DNA of 64,000 bases from positions 33,799,516-33,863,515 of the forward strand of contig NC_057766.1 in assembly GCF_010389155.1 (NCBI RefSeq). The letters run 5' to 3'. This stretch comes from Erigeron canadensis (taxonomy: Eukaryota > Streptophyta > Magnoliopsida > Asterales > Asteraceae). Position numbers and translations under genes: made by a program. Shown here in pieces: positions 11,755 to 23,389 of the stretch. The notes beneath the pieces are model-generated. The model ran no database searches. It worked only from the letters and a program-made list of their open reading frames with translations, and was not told the origin of the DNA. The first letter of the stretch is position 1. Every line of letters begins with the position of its first letter.

Positions 11755-12104
11755 TTTTTTTTTAGTATTATGTAATGTTTCTTTTTTTTTTAAGTATTAT
11801 TTAATGTTTATTGTTTTTAAGTATTATGTAATGTTTATTTTTTTTAAGTATTATGTAATGTTTCTTTGTTTTAATATAATAAAAGGGTATGTTTTTTAAT
11901 TTTAATATAATTTGTGATTTTGTTAAGTAAAAATAAATGGAAATAAAAAAGATGATGTGAAAATTGGGGTTGGGGTGAGTGGCGCCACCATTTTGGGATG
12001 ATTTGGGTGAATTGGGAAAGTTTAAGGTATAAGGTTTTTATTGGAAAATGGTGATGTGAAAATTTGGAGAAGATTGGGGTTGGGGTACACTCCCACCCCC
12101 CTTA

Positions 12105-12229
12105 TATTTTTACAATAGTATTCTTGCTCGCCGTTATACGATATCAAAATGATTGATCATAAAATCCTTTTTGTTTGATACACATTGGACATATTTGCTA
12201 GAATCTTTCTCATAAACTCCATACATTTA
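12105..12229. other. Spacer between the Harbinger element and the LINE relic
   Basis: Short AT-rich spacer right after the TTA target duplication. No feature is seen. Confidence 0.5.
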
Positions 12230-12860
12230 TCAACCAAAAAGAGATATAGGGGTTAGGAGCGAAGACCACTTTGCCCAAGTAGCAATACAAGTTTCTCATA
12301 AGATTACCCAAAACTGATCATCATATCCTCTCCTTTGTTGCCGATTATAGATCAATTAGTCTCATTAGCGCGCAATACAAAGTCATTGCCAAGATTTTCG
12401 CAAATAGACATGCAAAGGTTGTTAGCAGAACAATTAGCATATATTAAAGGTAGTCAATACTTGGATGGTCCTTTCATACTAACAAGGTTATTAGTTGCTT
12501 CCCTCGCCATAAAAAGAATCATCTCGAGTTAAAATTTGGTTTCGGAAAGGCTTATGATCACTCGATTGTATGGATTATTTATTTATCATTATGAAAGAGA
12601 TGGCATTCAGTAATAAATGGGTCAGTTGGATTGCTACTTGTTTGAAATTGGCCAGAACTTCAGCACTTGTGAATTAAAGTCCAACAAAAGGGTTTTATTT
12701 AAATTTGGGGTTTTACGGCATGTTGACCCTATGGCGCCTTTAATTTCTTATTTATTATTGCGATGAAAGGCCTTCATATTGCTTTTCATTATGCATCTGT
12801 TATATGTTGATGACACGATTTTACTTGGTGATGTATTGATCCTCCTCTAATATTGAAATC
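12230..12860 (+). pseudogene. LINE reverse transcriptase relic
   Basis: Across several frames the sequence decodes to pieces of a plant L1-type reverse transcriptase. They occur in the right order: DYRSISLI...QYKVIAKI (about 12346-12410), LDGPFI near 12470, FGKAYD near 12545, NKWVSWI near 12620, and the catalytic box YVDD (12803-12814). Frameshifts and stops separate them, so it is dead. No 5' UTR, endonuclease or poly(A) tail was located. Known LINE RTs carry this motif order, so the identification is secure although the limits are approximate. Confidence 0.75.
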
Positions 12861-14280
12861 ATCCACCATCTCAAGTTCTCTTATTCTGACTTCTACAAGT
12901 TTATTCGTTAAATTTGTTTTTAATTTTGAAAAATGTTTTTAAGGTCTAAAATTTTATCTCTAATAACCAAAATTTTTGAACTCCGATGATATTTTTTGAT
13001 CGGTGCTGCTATTATTTCCCCGGCTCCCTTTCAATTTGTTTTACTAGATGACGTGATCCTATTTCTTTGATAAGCTTATTTATGAAACATGTCACATGAC
13101 AAAAGTCTCACACAAGTCACATCTATTTTAATTGTTTTGTCACTCATATGTCGTGTGCTATCTGAACATACGTATAATTCATTGAAATTTGAGAAACGAT
13201 GGTTGCATACCCTATCAAACTCTTGTTCTTTTCTTGAGTTGTTGTGCACATGTCTCAAATAAATTATCCCCCACCATGCTCTTTTGTTATATCCGAATAC
13301 TAACAATTGATACTTCAAATAGTATGATAATGACATAATACTGGTTCCCATAAAACTCCGCTATAATTGTTTATCAAACAAAACTTAAAGCCAAAATTAG
13401 CCAAAATTGTTAATAACCCCAATAGCCCCAATATGCTATGTAAATAGATAAATGAATGGTTTGTATATAAAAACAGTAAACATAGTACTTAAGTGGTGGA
13501 TTATTTTAGTTGAGTATTGAACTCTATCTTGCTATTCTTAAATGGAATCACGTGTTTCTTTTTAAAGATACAATTTAATTATTTGTTTATTTATTAGAAA
13601 ATGATTAATCCTTCAAAATAAACCTCCTAAAAATTCTTCTAAGAAGAAGATTGTGACATTTGGCAAAGTTAATGGATTAGATTAGGAGAGAGAATTAATG
13701 GAGTGCACATGTCATGTAGTTATGTATTATGAGGATTAATCATTTTATTTATTTATTTATTTATGCTCCTTATTAAAAAGGATGAGTCTAGATTAGTCGT
13801 ATTGGTTTCTTTCTAGATTTACATTGTAATTGTACTTTTGACAGCTAGCCTTGCTAGTTGCTTTCATTATAATAAAATTCTGCCATTCGAAAAAAGAAAA
13901 TTATACCGTTTTTTAACAGCAAACTTATATTACAAATCATACAAAAAGCTTGAAAATATATAATGGGAAAATTAATACAAATGCATACATGTAATACAAC
14001 TTAAAATTTGAAAAAGGAGTGTGTTCCTGTCAAGAGAACCTAAGTTTGACTTTATAGCTATCCACATATAGGAAACTTCCTTGATTTCTTCGACTAGCCA
14101 TTGTTGGGATCGAATATATTTCTGAATATGTAATCATGTATTTCTTGCTTTTCATGGTAGCCAAACACGCACAAATCATTATTAATTGAATCATTTTCCT
14201 TCGTAATTAACTGTGAAAGATAACAGTGAATTTATAAAAAGATCAATTAAATTTATACTATCAGGTATTCAGGTATATTA
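12861..14280. other. Intergenic, no gene seen
   Basis: AT-rich with an (ATTT)n microsatellite near 13744-13765. The first part may still be LINE 3' sequence, but no motif is readable. Confidence 0.5.
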
Positions 14281-14285
14281 ATGCC

Positions 14286-14500
14286 ATTGGGGTGATAGCT
14301 CAGTGATTGGGGAGTTTTTCACTTTGTGTTTTTTTCCTAAGAGGATCATGGGTTCTAATCTTGCCACATGTAAATGTGGTGAGGGGGCCTTAGCAATGCT
14401 ATACCCATCTATACATAGGAGAGCAAACCCTTTAAGGCATTGTCAGGATTCGAACCCGGCGTAGGCGCATCAAAGTTGAGTGTGTTAGTCATTGATGTGA
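14286..14500. repeat. tRNA-derived SINE sequence with two opposed B boxes
   Basis: On the plus strand an A box (TAGCTCAGTGATTGG, 14296-14310) and a B box (GGGTTCTAATCTTGCC, 14350-14365) have tRNA-like spacing. About 95 bp further on, GGATTCGAACCCGG (14447-14460) is a B box on the minus strand. The block is therefore either a dimeric SINE or two nested insertions in opposite directions. Ends are approximate. Confidence 0.5.
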
Positions 14501-15570
14501 CTCATTATATACATATTTCCGCATAGCTTTTTGGCCGTTTTGTGCTTTTTTTATAGTCATTTTGCGTGTACTAGTGGTGTTTTATGGTATGTGCTAGTGC
14601 TTTCAGGTTTAAAGTAGATACATTGCATGAAAATGACATGAAACGGCGATTTAAAGGTCTACTTAAGCTTCCGGATGTTTGCAAGAAGTTTGGGGGGGGG
14701 GGGGGGATAAGCTTAAAAGAAGTCTGAAAGTCAATACCCCGTGGTGTGTATCGAAGATATCGCTAGACGGTTCAGCTTTGACTTTTCAAGACTTATAAAT
14801 ACCAAGTGCAAAAGAACCCTAACGGACCTATCATTCATTCCAGCATGTTTTGATACATTTGTTTAACACCTTTGAAGGTCGATAATTTGATTGGAGATTT
14901 ATTTCACTATCATTTACCATTCTTAATCATTCTTGGATTGATTTCAACATTCGGTACAATATGTTTTCATATCTTATTGATTGTTTTTATCTCTTCATCA
15001 TGAGAGGCTAAATCTCTCTGCACCTACTTGGGTAGTGAACATGTCATAGGATTGTTTGATGTTATTTGCAATTATTGAATATGATTTATATGTTTAATCG
15101 AAGATTCACATTTATTTGAGTTTATAAATTGTTTTTATCTTTTATATAGATTAACTGATAATTGTTATTAGAAGTTTGAGAGAAATCTATGAGATTGTCA
15201 ATTGGTTTATGAAATGATTAACCGGTTTATAATTAATAAAAAGTCACAGGAGTTCGAGAGAAACTAGCGACAGAAATTTAAACTGTTAAAATCATTTTGA
15301 GTGTGTAAACGTCTACGATAGAGAGATCTGATTAGACGAATAAAGCAGTTCGGGAGAATGCTTTGCAAGATTAAATCATAAAATCAATTTAACTTCTTAA
15401 TGCTTAATTGTTTAGAGTATAAATTATTCACGAGAGTGATAATTATACTTAGTTCAATTAAAAATTTGAACATAACGAGAGTTCATCTTAATTACCTTTT
15501 AAGTTGTTCAACATTACAAGTGATATTATGACTTTCTGGTTGATATGTAAGCTGATCCAAGTAGGTGCCC
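14495..15570. mobile_element. Probable LTR or LTR-retrotransposon remnant
   Basis: A roughly 1.07 kb block begins near TGTGACTCATTATATACATA and contains a promoter-like TATAAATACC (about 14806-14815). Its latter part is full of the phrase 'gagagaaa...' (GTTTGAGAGAAATC, GTTCGAGAGAAACT, TTCGGGAGAA), like the ends of large plant LTRs. A run of about 16 G at 14691-14706 interrupts it. No coding domain and no convincing target duplication were found, so the call is tentative. Confidence 0.35.
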
Positions 15571-18005
15571 GCCTTTAAACACGCCTTAAGTTACAATAAT
15601 GGCTCAAGGGTGGCTCAAGGGTTGCAATTGAGCCGGACCCACACATTTGTAGGGCCCAAAATCATCAAGCTTTCTATATGTATTTTAATGGATGTTTTAA
15701 AGGTTTTATGTTTTTAGAAAATAAAAATAAAAAAACAAAGAGTTACAGAATATGGATGAGGAACAAGACGTACAAATAAGGCCCACTAAAATTTGTCGTT
15801 CCAATATATACACATACATATTAAGTATGTATCTTGTATTATTAATTTAGATTTTAGAAGTCTAGTTTTTGTATTTGAGCCAGACCCCGAATTTTTTATT
15901 TTTCATTATTGGAGATGACACTGAATAGGATTCACTTAAATTGGCCCATATTAGCAACCTTCAAACACGACTAATAATGACAATAATAATTTTTTATTAT
16001 ACTAAAATACAGTTGTTCTGATAACTTATTACCCAATCAGAGATCTCAATTTCTTTAAATTTTAATTTTGACTTTTTTGACTTTAATTAGATAAATAAAT
16101 AAATAGTAACAAGTTATTATGGAAAGACTTGCCGACTAAATATCTATATATTAGATAAATATATATCTTATTAAATATATTAAAACCTAGCACATTGTTT
16201 CATAGTCGAGTTATCTATGTTATCAAATAAAGATAAAGTTATCATGGATAAATATGCCGACTAACTATATTTATGTATTAGATAAAAATATAAATTTTAT
16301 TTTATACATAATTTTAATCTTAGTTTTCTTATCTTAATTTTAATCTTAATATAAATTCTGATAATCATTATCCAAATTTTATTATATTAGTATTTATATT
16401 AGTTTGTAGAAAAAGTCTCATTAATTTATATTTTTTTGTTTTCCATCAATAATTTATAATTTTTTAATCCTTAATACTTCATTTATATTTATTTTTAGTC
16501 ATAGGATTTTTTTTCTAAAACAAAATTTAATCTTAATTTTCTTATCTTAATCTTAATATAAATTTTAATAATCATTATCCAAATAGATTATTATATATTA
16601 TTTATATTAGTTTGTCAAAAAGTTTCATTAATTTATACTTTTTTGTTTTTCATCAACAATTTACATTTTTACACCCTTAATATTTTATTTATATTTATTT
16701 TTAGTTATCAATTTGAGACGCTTTTTAAAAAAAAATTAATCATTTAATTAATTAAAAAACTTCAAATATTTAATTTAACTTCAAGTATATACTTGAATTT
16801 CAAGTACAAGATTACAAGTATGTTGATATTTTAATTCTTAATTATTTTTCATAATAATATCATATTTTGAGTACAACTAGTTTCAAAAATCTTTATAATA
16901 GAAAAATTATTATAACATGTGCTTTGTGGAATTACTACGGAATATAATTCCATCAATATGCTCAGCTAATAATGACAGTGACGAATATGTGATTATTGTA
17001 CAACAACTTGCAACGTATAATATTTAGAACCTTATATCTTCAAAATTATAAGTTGTTATAACTTAAATGTATGAAAATATAATATTGAGATATCGTAACT
17101 TCCGTATATAATGTTGGACATGAGTCCAAAATGTACTAAATAGAAATATCTTATGTGAACAAAAATCTGTAATGTTGTGAATTTCTTTTTGTGCGTCGCT
17201 TTCTTTTTTTTTAAAGGGAGTGGCTTTAGTAAACGTAACTTAACTCGCACGATTCTTGAAGTCGAATTTCACACGTACGTGTGTACACTGGCCCGCATCT
17301 CGGCCACTAAATGCTAAAATGAACATAGGCAACAAGAAGTGGCAAGTTGCGGGTTTAACTCTTGTACTGTGTGCCTTCAATGTTGTACTTTATTAATTTA
17401 ACATATAATAGAAATAGTATGACCATGGCCACTTATTTAGAGTTTTGTGTAAGTTTTTAGTAAATTTAATAAGCAAAACTTATTTGAGCCAAAACTATTA
17501 ACTTCGAGAGTAGACATGGGGCTGCAATATTAATGCTTTGTGAGTAAATATGTGAAATTAAACAAGCTTTGAATCGACACGAAATTTAGAGCAAAATTTA
17601 TTTTAAATACATATATCATTATCAATCAGCCTTCCACAATTTCAAATTATTAGATCCATACAAACATTAAAAAGTTGTGGTTGAATATCGACTTTCAAAA
17701 CTACTATATATACCCATGTAAAAGTCTCCCTTTGGGTTTGGATTTTGTTAAAGTTACACCGAGATGAATGTTAACTAACCTTTAATTAATTTTTACGGTT
17801 GATATTAATTTTTAGCATTTGTTTCCAGAAGTTAGTAATTAACTGACAATTGAGAAGGATTTGATCCCGCTACCTCCATCAAAGTAGGATAAAATTTTGA
17901 GCTATATCTTCGTTGTTAGCTAACAATGCAATTCTTTAATCGATTTATATGACCTTTAATTAATGATTAACCTAGTTATTTAATTATTTAATTCATGATT
18001 ATTTA
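15571..18005. other. AT-rich intergenic block, no gene seen
   Basis: Very AT-rich. It contains a direct duplication (see 16310-16720). No coding region is supported; the short frame near 17056-17250 lies in low-complexity sequence. Confidence 0.5.
16310..16720. repeat. Tandem duplication of about 200 bp
   Basis: The sequence from TTTAATCTTAGTTTTCTTATC (about 16313) to TTATTTTTAGTCAT (about 16502) is repeated with roughly 85-90% identity (by eye) from about 16528 to 16712. Both copies contain ATAATCATTATCCAAAT and TTTATATTAGTTTGT. Confidence 0.65.
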
Positions 18006-18011
18006 AGAAGC

Positions 18012-18110
18012 ATGGTACCCGCGTGATGTTACGACGATGACAATGACAGTGATATGGTGACATTGATGGATGGTGACGACGGTGGTGGCGGCAGATGTGT
18101 CAAGTGGTGT
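18012..18110 (-). repeat. GGTACCCGCG-ended dispersed element, minus orientation
   Basis: GCATGGTACCCGCGTGATG is followed by a GATGGTGACGACGGTGGTGGCGGC-type stretch. The same module occurs in the opposite sense at about 21065-21160 and 24530-24625. The layout (CGCGTTG next to a GGTACC core and then GGTGGTGATGG-type sequence) resembles terminal parts of non-autonomous plant Helitrons, but no CTRR end or hairpin was verified. Confidence 0.4.
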
Positions 18111-18596
18111 AGGTATTTGATATAAAGATATTTGATTTAAAAGAGTAAGTTAATTTATTAAGGGTAAAATGATAATTTCGCATATTTCAAAAATATTAAC
18201 TTTTATATAATAGTATAAATATATGCATCAGAAACATCCCAGAACTCGAATTGAATTGGTCAAATTCAATTAAGACGGTCTCAAATTTCCCATGTAGAAA
18301 CTATAAAATAAAGCCTACTTTTATAAAGTTTCATCCAATTCACTTTTCCTTTTCTCAAATCACCTAAAAAGTTTATGAACACAATATCTTTCAGGGAAAT
18401 CACGTACCTTTGTTTGGTCTTACTTTTTAGCTATAACTTATAACGACTTTTTCATGATCGTAAAAGCATTCGAGTATATGAACAATCTATTGTTAATGCC
18501 GTTAAGTCATGAATAACAAAAGTTCCAACTCTTTATTGTAGAGGCGGAACCAGGATTTTAATTTAAGCGGACCATAAGACATTTCATCATATAATA

Positions 18597-19861
18597 ATAA
18601 TAAGAGTAAATTAAAAAAATCATACCTGAGGTTTGTTCGAAACTACACTGGTCATACCTACAATTTAAAACTTACGTGAGACATACCCAACGTTGTTAAA
18701 AACTTACACTGACCATACCTATCGCTGACGGCCGTCTATTTGGCCGTTAAGTTAAGTCACGTGTCGTGCATGTGAGGTATCAAAATCGTAATTTCTAGTA
18801 TACTTCAGGTATCTTTCGTGTAATTTACCCTAATAAAAAATTATTAAGAATTTTAGAGTTTTATTTATACTTCAATTATTGAGTTAAGGAGATATGAAAA
18901 AGAGAAAAAAAAGAAAATAATTTAATTATGAAAAAAAAGAATTTTTTTAATGTAAAATGTATCGAGAAAAATAATTGATACAAGAATGCATTTATTATTA
19001 TATATCATTATTATTTTGTTATATATGTAAAGTGAATATAGCAAGGATGATAACCATAAAAACCACTAAAGTTTTACTTTTATATTATTATTATTATTAA
19101 TTTTTATTTTTTATGATTTATTCTTTTTGACATAATCTTACATATAAAAAGATACAAAACAAAATTTTTTTAAAAAAGCAATATAACTTTTTCATATAGT
19201 TTTTGTCATATCCTGAGATTAGAGGGGTAAAGCAAAGTTGAAGACTCGTTACAGTTTTAAAATATTTCTCAAATTAGCAATCTGTAGCATTTTGGGTTTA
19301 GAGTTCCAGAGAAAAACATGTTTTTTGTTTTGTACATCCATCTTGGATGCATATTCTTCAAAATGATGCATAAAAAAAAACGTAATTTTTCTGATTTTGA
19401 AGGATCAATGTGGTGTCAAACACTTAAATAATGATAAATGGTTATGCACTATGTTAGTTTTATGGAAATTTAATGCATCAAAATGATGTATTTAAGTGTT
19501 CTCAACGTTCTTATTTTAAGAGTGTTCTTCCCGGAGTGTTACCCTATATATATGAAATTTAATATAGAATATCTACCCACTTTAATAATTGAAATATAAA
19601 TATAAATATCTTAATAATTTTTTATTAGAGTAAATTACACAGATGATACCTGAAGTATACGCGAAATTACGATTTTGATACCTCACATGCAAGGCACGTG
19701 ACTTGACTTAACAGTCAAATAGACGGCCGTTAGCGATAGGTATGGTCAGTGTAAGTTTTTGACAACGATAGGTACGTCTCGCGTAATTTTTAAATTGTAA
19801 GTATGACCAGTGTAGTTTCGAACAAACCTCAGGTATGATTTTTGTAATTTAATAATAAGAG
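18597..19861. mobile_element. Mutator-like TIR element (MULE-MITE) with 10-bp TSD
   Basis: The element spans 18607-19851 and is bordered by the direct repeat ATAATAAGAG (18597-18606 and 19852-19861). Its ends are inverted repeats of about 235 bp starting TAAATTA(A/C)AAAAATCATACC. They include CTGAGGTTTGTTCGAAACTA, ACGGCCGTCTATTTG and CACATGCAAGGCACGTGAC-like segments. The interior (about 18845-19620) has no transposase and little coding character. Long TIRs with a 9-11 bp target duplication are the signature of Mutator-like elements; this is a non-autonomous one. The left duplication sits in an ATA microsatellite, so its exact length is slightly uncertain. Confidence 0.8.
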
Positions 19862-20437
19862 AAAATAACCTCAATACCCAATTTTTCTTAAAAATATATC
19901 AATTTACCCAAGTTTTTTTGGATTTTCACAAAATACCCAATAAAATCGCAATACATTTTAAAAATTGCAATGAGATTTATAAAATCGCAATAAGATTTCC
20001 AAAATCGCAACGAGATTATACAAAATCGCAATGAGATTCTCAAAATCACGTAAAGATTTAACAAAATCGCGTAAAGATTTAACAAAATCGTATAAAGATT
20101 TAACAAGATCGCATAAATATTTAACATAATCGCATAAAGATTTTATAAATCTCGTAAAGATTTTGTAAAATCTTAAGTTCTTTATGTGATTATCAAGTTC
20201 TTTAAAAGATTCTGAAAATCTTTATGCGATTTTTAATCTTCTTTATGCGATTTTCAATCTTCTTTATGCGATTTTCAATGTTCTTTATGAGATTTTCATC
20301 ATCTTTATGCAATTTTAACAATGTCATTGCGATTTTCTAAATTTTTTGTGATTTTTGTGGGTATTTTATAAAAATTCAAAGTTTTTTGTGTAAATTAATA
20401 TATTTTTTCTTAAAAATGGGTATCGAGGTTAATTTCT

Positions 20438-20438
<1 letters not shown>
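19862..20438. mobile_element. Fold-back element of AAAATCGCATAAAGATTT units
   Basis: Almost the whole 577 bp is one large inverted repeat. The left end GAAAATAACCTCAATACCC pairs with GGGTATCGAGGTTAATTTC at the right. Each arm is a tandem array of about 20-bp units around AAAATCGCATAAAGATTTAA on the left and ATCTTTATGCGATTTT on the right. No coding sequence is present; short open frames across it are artefacts of the array. It abuts the MULE-type element and shares its unit with the fold-back at 2288-5745. The outer sequence is (AAT)n on both sides, which hides any target duplication. Confidence 0.8.
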
Positions 20439-20476
<38 letters not shown>

Positions 20477-20477
20477 T
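20438..20477. repeat. (AAT)n microsatellite
   Basis: A run of about 12 AAT units directly after the fold-back element. Confidence 0.85.
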
Positions 20478-20859
20478 GAAGATAACATACTATGCTCCAT
20501 ACTAAAGATGAATAAAATTGAAATTTCACACTTTAAGTATTATTGCATTAAATATAGAAGGGAAGAAAATAAATTATTAGAAGAATTTTAATAACAGATA
20601 TCTGTTGCCATTGGGGATTCACATTTTTTACTATAACTTTGGTCAAAGATGGATAATAGTGGGAAGGGCTAATCGATAGTTTTGTTCAACACCATAAACT
20701 ATGTATCTTTATACTATATTATATAGTATATATTATATTATAATGTAGATTTTTTTAAAATTTTTAATATTTAACTTAAATTTTTAATATTGATTGTAAG
20801 TACCTTCTTAAAATGCTCTTTCTATCTATTACTATATATTTACTTAAAATAAATACTTT

Positions 20860-21175
20860 TTCTAACTCTTCAAATCCCAACCAATCATTTTTTTCCTCTC
20901 TTCCATAAATCATTATTCTTCTAGTTCATTCAAAATATTTTATATCAAAAATCGTAAATCGATAAATTATAAAAATTATATTGTTGTTCTTAAAATTTCA
21001 TGTTCTTTAATTAAAGTGGTTATTCGATACACTTTCTACGATTTTTTAAATATAAGGGCAGAGTCCGTCAGGTAGATCACCCCATCACTGCCACCGCCGC
21101 CGCCATTATATCACCACCCCGCCATCACCTCCATCACCACCTCAACGCGTGGGTACCGTTCTTGTTATATTATAA
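20860..21175 (+). repeat. GGTACC-ended dispersed element, copy 1
   Basis: It starts around CTTCAAATCCCAACCAATCA and runs through CCATAAATCATT, CGATAAATTATAAAA and a CATCACC/CCGCCGCC-rich part to CAACGCGTGGGTACCGTTCT (21143-21162). The same order of blocks follows again from about 21290, so this is the first of two tandem copies of one element. Possibly a Helitron end in reverse orientation; no autonomous gene is present. Confidence 0.5.
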
Positions 21176-21284
21176 AGCAAATAAGGTTTGAACTTTCAAT
21201 TTTCAATTTCAACAATGTACACATGATAATCCATGATGTATCATACATCAATGCTCCACAACTTTCAACTTTCATTTTCATATC

Positions 21285-23355
21285 TCTCTTCAAATATCAA
21301 CCACTCATTTGTTTCTCCCTCCTCCATAAATCATTTTATTCCTTTAATTCATTCTAAATCTTTTATTTCAAAAACTGTACATCGATAAATCATAAAAGTT
21401 ATATGGGTGTTCTTAAAATTTTCATACTCTTTCATTAGAGATGTCATTCGTTATACTTTCAACGAACTTTTAAATCCGAAGGGAAACCCGTACGACTAAG
21501 ACATTTTGCTATCACATCATGTGACAACCGTCATCTGATCGTATTTCTCGAAGTACTTTTCTGGTCATTTTTAGTTGTTTCGTTTATGTACGTCGTTAGA
21601 CTCTAAAACTTTATCATGGAATAAATGGGTTTGTGATTTATTCGGGCTTCATGAGCATTTAGACTTTAGAAAATTATGCATTGACTCGAAAACAGAGGAA
21701 TACTAGTTGTCTTGTAGAAATGCCAAATTAAGTGAAATACTTAAAATTTATTCAATTAAAAAAAATTATTAAACAAATATATACATGTTTATATCCGTTA
21801 GAAAGATATTGAAAAGCTACATTTAAATATGTCGACAAAATGTTTTAATGGGTGTCGGGTTTTCTTGAATGGTCGAGTCAAACAAGTTTTAGTGAGGTCA
21901 AAGAGGGTCAAAGGTTGGTCAAGGGAGCATGGGAACCTAACAAAACCCTACTTTTCCTAAACCTAATTTCATTTTCTCACATACACCTCCCTCACTTCCT
22001 CCCTCTCTTCTCTCTACCTCCAGCCGCCCCCTCCCCTACTTCCCCTCTAAAATCCGGTCGACTACCACCAGAACCACCACGGACCACCATCTGGCCGCCG
22101 CTCAACCACCATCAATCATCTTCTTTTTCTTCTTTACTTTTAGCTTTGAGTAAGATTTATATAGATCCATGTTTGTTCTTCATCAAAACTCAAGAAATTC
22201 TTATATGTATGTATATAAATATATATTTTCGGATTTGATACGTATATGTAATTGTAAACCCGAAATCTTTTTATAAATATATGTATAAATCGGTTGTTCT
22301 TCTTCTTCCTTCTATTAAATTCGAAATTTTGTATATTATACACACACACATATATATATATATATTTTCGGTTACATAAATGTTTATATATATATATATA
22401 TGTATATAGATCCGAGTTCTTGACAAAATATGTGTATTTTTCGGGTATATATTTGTAGATTCGAAAACTTCTTCAGAAAAATGTATGGTTTTCGGTTCAA
22501 TATGAGAATATGTCAACGTATATATGCGAAAATCTCTAGATCCGAAATGATTGAACCGAAATCCTTCCAAATCCGAAAACTATGGTCCGAAATCGTTCAT
22601 CTTGGGTAAGTTTTGTTGTGTAATCTTGTGATTCGGGTTGGTATGTGTTGTTATGAACCGAAATCTAATAAAATCGTGGGTATATGTATGATGTTGTTTG
22701 TTTTTCGGTTAGATCTAGTGTAGATCCGAATTGAAATCGTGTTGTAACTTGTTCTTTGTGATCGGATCTACCCGAGATATTGGTTTTCGATTCGGTCAAC
22801 GCCGGTCAACCATGGTCAAAGGCAGATTTACTATTTTGTCTAATTTGGTCTTTTAGTTTGAATTATTTTGGTTATTATTTGGACTTGTGGTTAAAGTTTG
22901 GATTAAGTTTTTAATTAGTTAAAAATTAGGGTTTGGATCTTATTTAGACTTTGTAGTCAAAATTAATTAAGTTTTCTAGTCAATAGTCAAAATTAGGATT
23001 TCTTGTTCAAAGTGAATTATGGTTAGTCATTTCGGGTCGTGTTTATAATGTAATCCAAAAATTGTCATGATATCGGGGTTTTATGGACTTATGACTATAT
23101 ATATACATTTATATGAATAGATTTTATAATGACTATATATAAATGCAAGTCCTTTATATAAAGGACTTTGCAAAGACAAGATACCAATCATATGATTTTC
23201 CGGACTTAATATATTTTATAAAGGCGTTTATACGAGCACTTGACGGGATATAATACATCGGGTTAATATGGACATTAGATCTAAGTATATATATACGGAT
23301 TAATTAAAAATGGACAATTTATGTTTATATATATATACAAGCACTAATTTAGTAC

Positions 23356-23389
<34 letters not shown>

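Larger units (their letters stand above)
10139..12101 (+). mobile_element. PIF/Harbinger transposon, transposase-only, 1963 bp
   Basis: The left end GGAGGTGGGAGTG and the right end CACTCCCACCCCCC are inverted repeats, differing by one or two bases in the G run. They are flanked by the 3-bp direct repeat TTA (10136-10138 and 12102-12104), the target duplication typical of PIF/Harbinger. Inside is one intact transposase gene (10510-11754) with its own TATA box. The Myb/SANT-like partner gene usual in Pong/PIF elements is missing. Near the right end the block GATGTGAAAATTGGGG plus TTGGGGT occurs twice (about 11954 and 12053). Confidence 0.85.

Noticed and set aside
14691..14706. Poly(G) tract (also at 29037-29050)
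   Set aside because: Homopolymers of this length are prone to assembly error; no function is inferred.
19888..20127. Repetitive leucine/tyrosine-rich open frame
   Set aside because: It is the translation of the AAAATCGC tandem units, not a protein.
19888..20330. CRISPR-like regularly spaced repeats
   Set aside because: Plant nuclear context, no unique spacers, and units inverted between the two halves; a fold-back transposon explains it.
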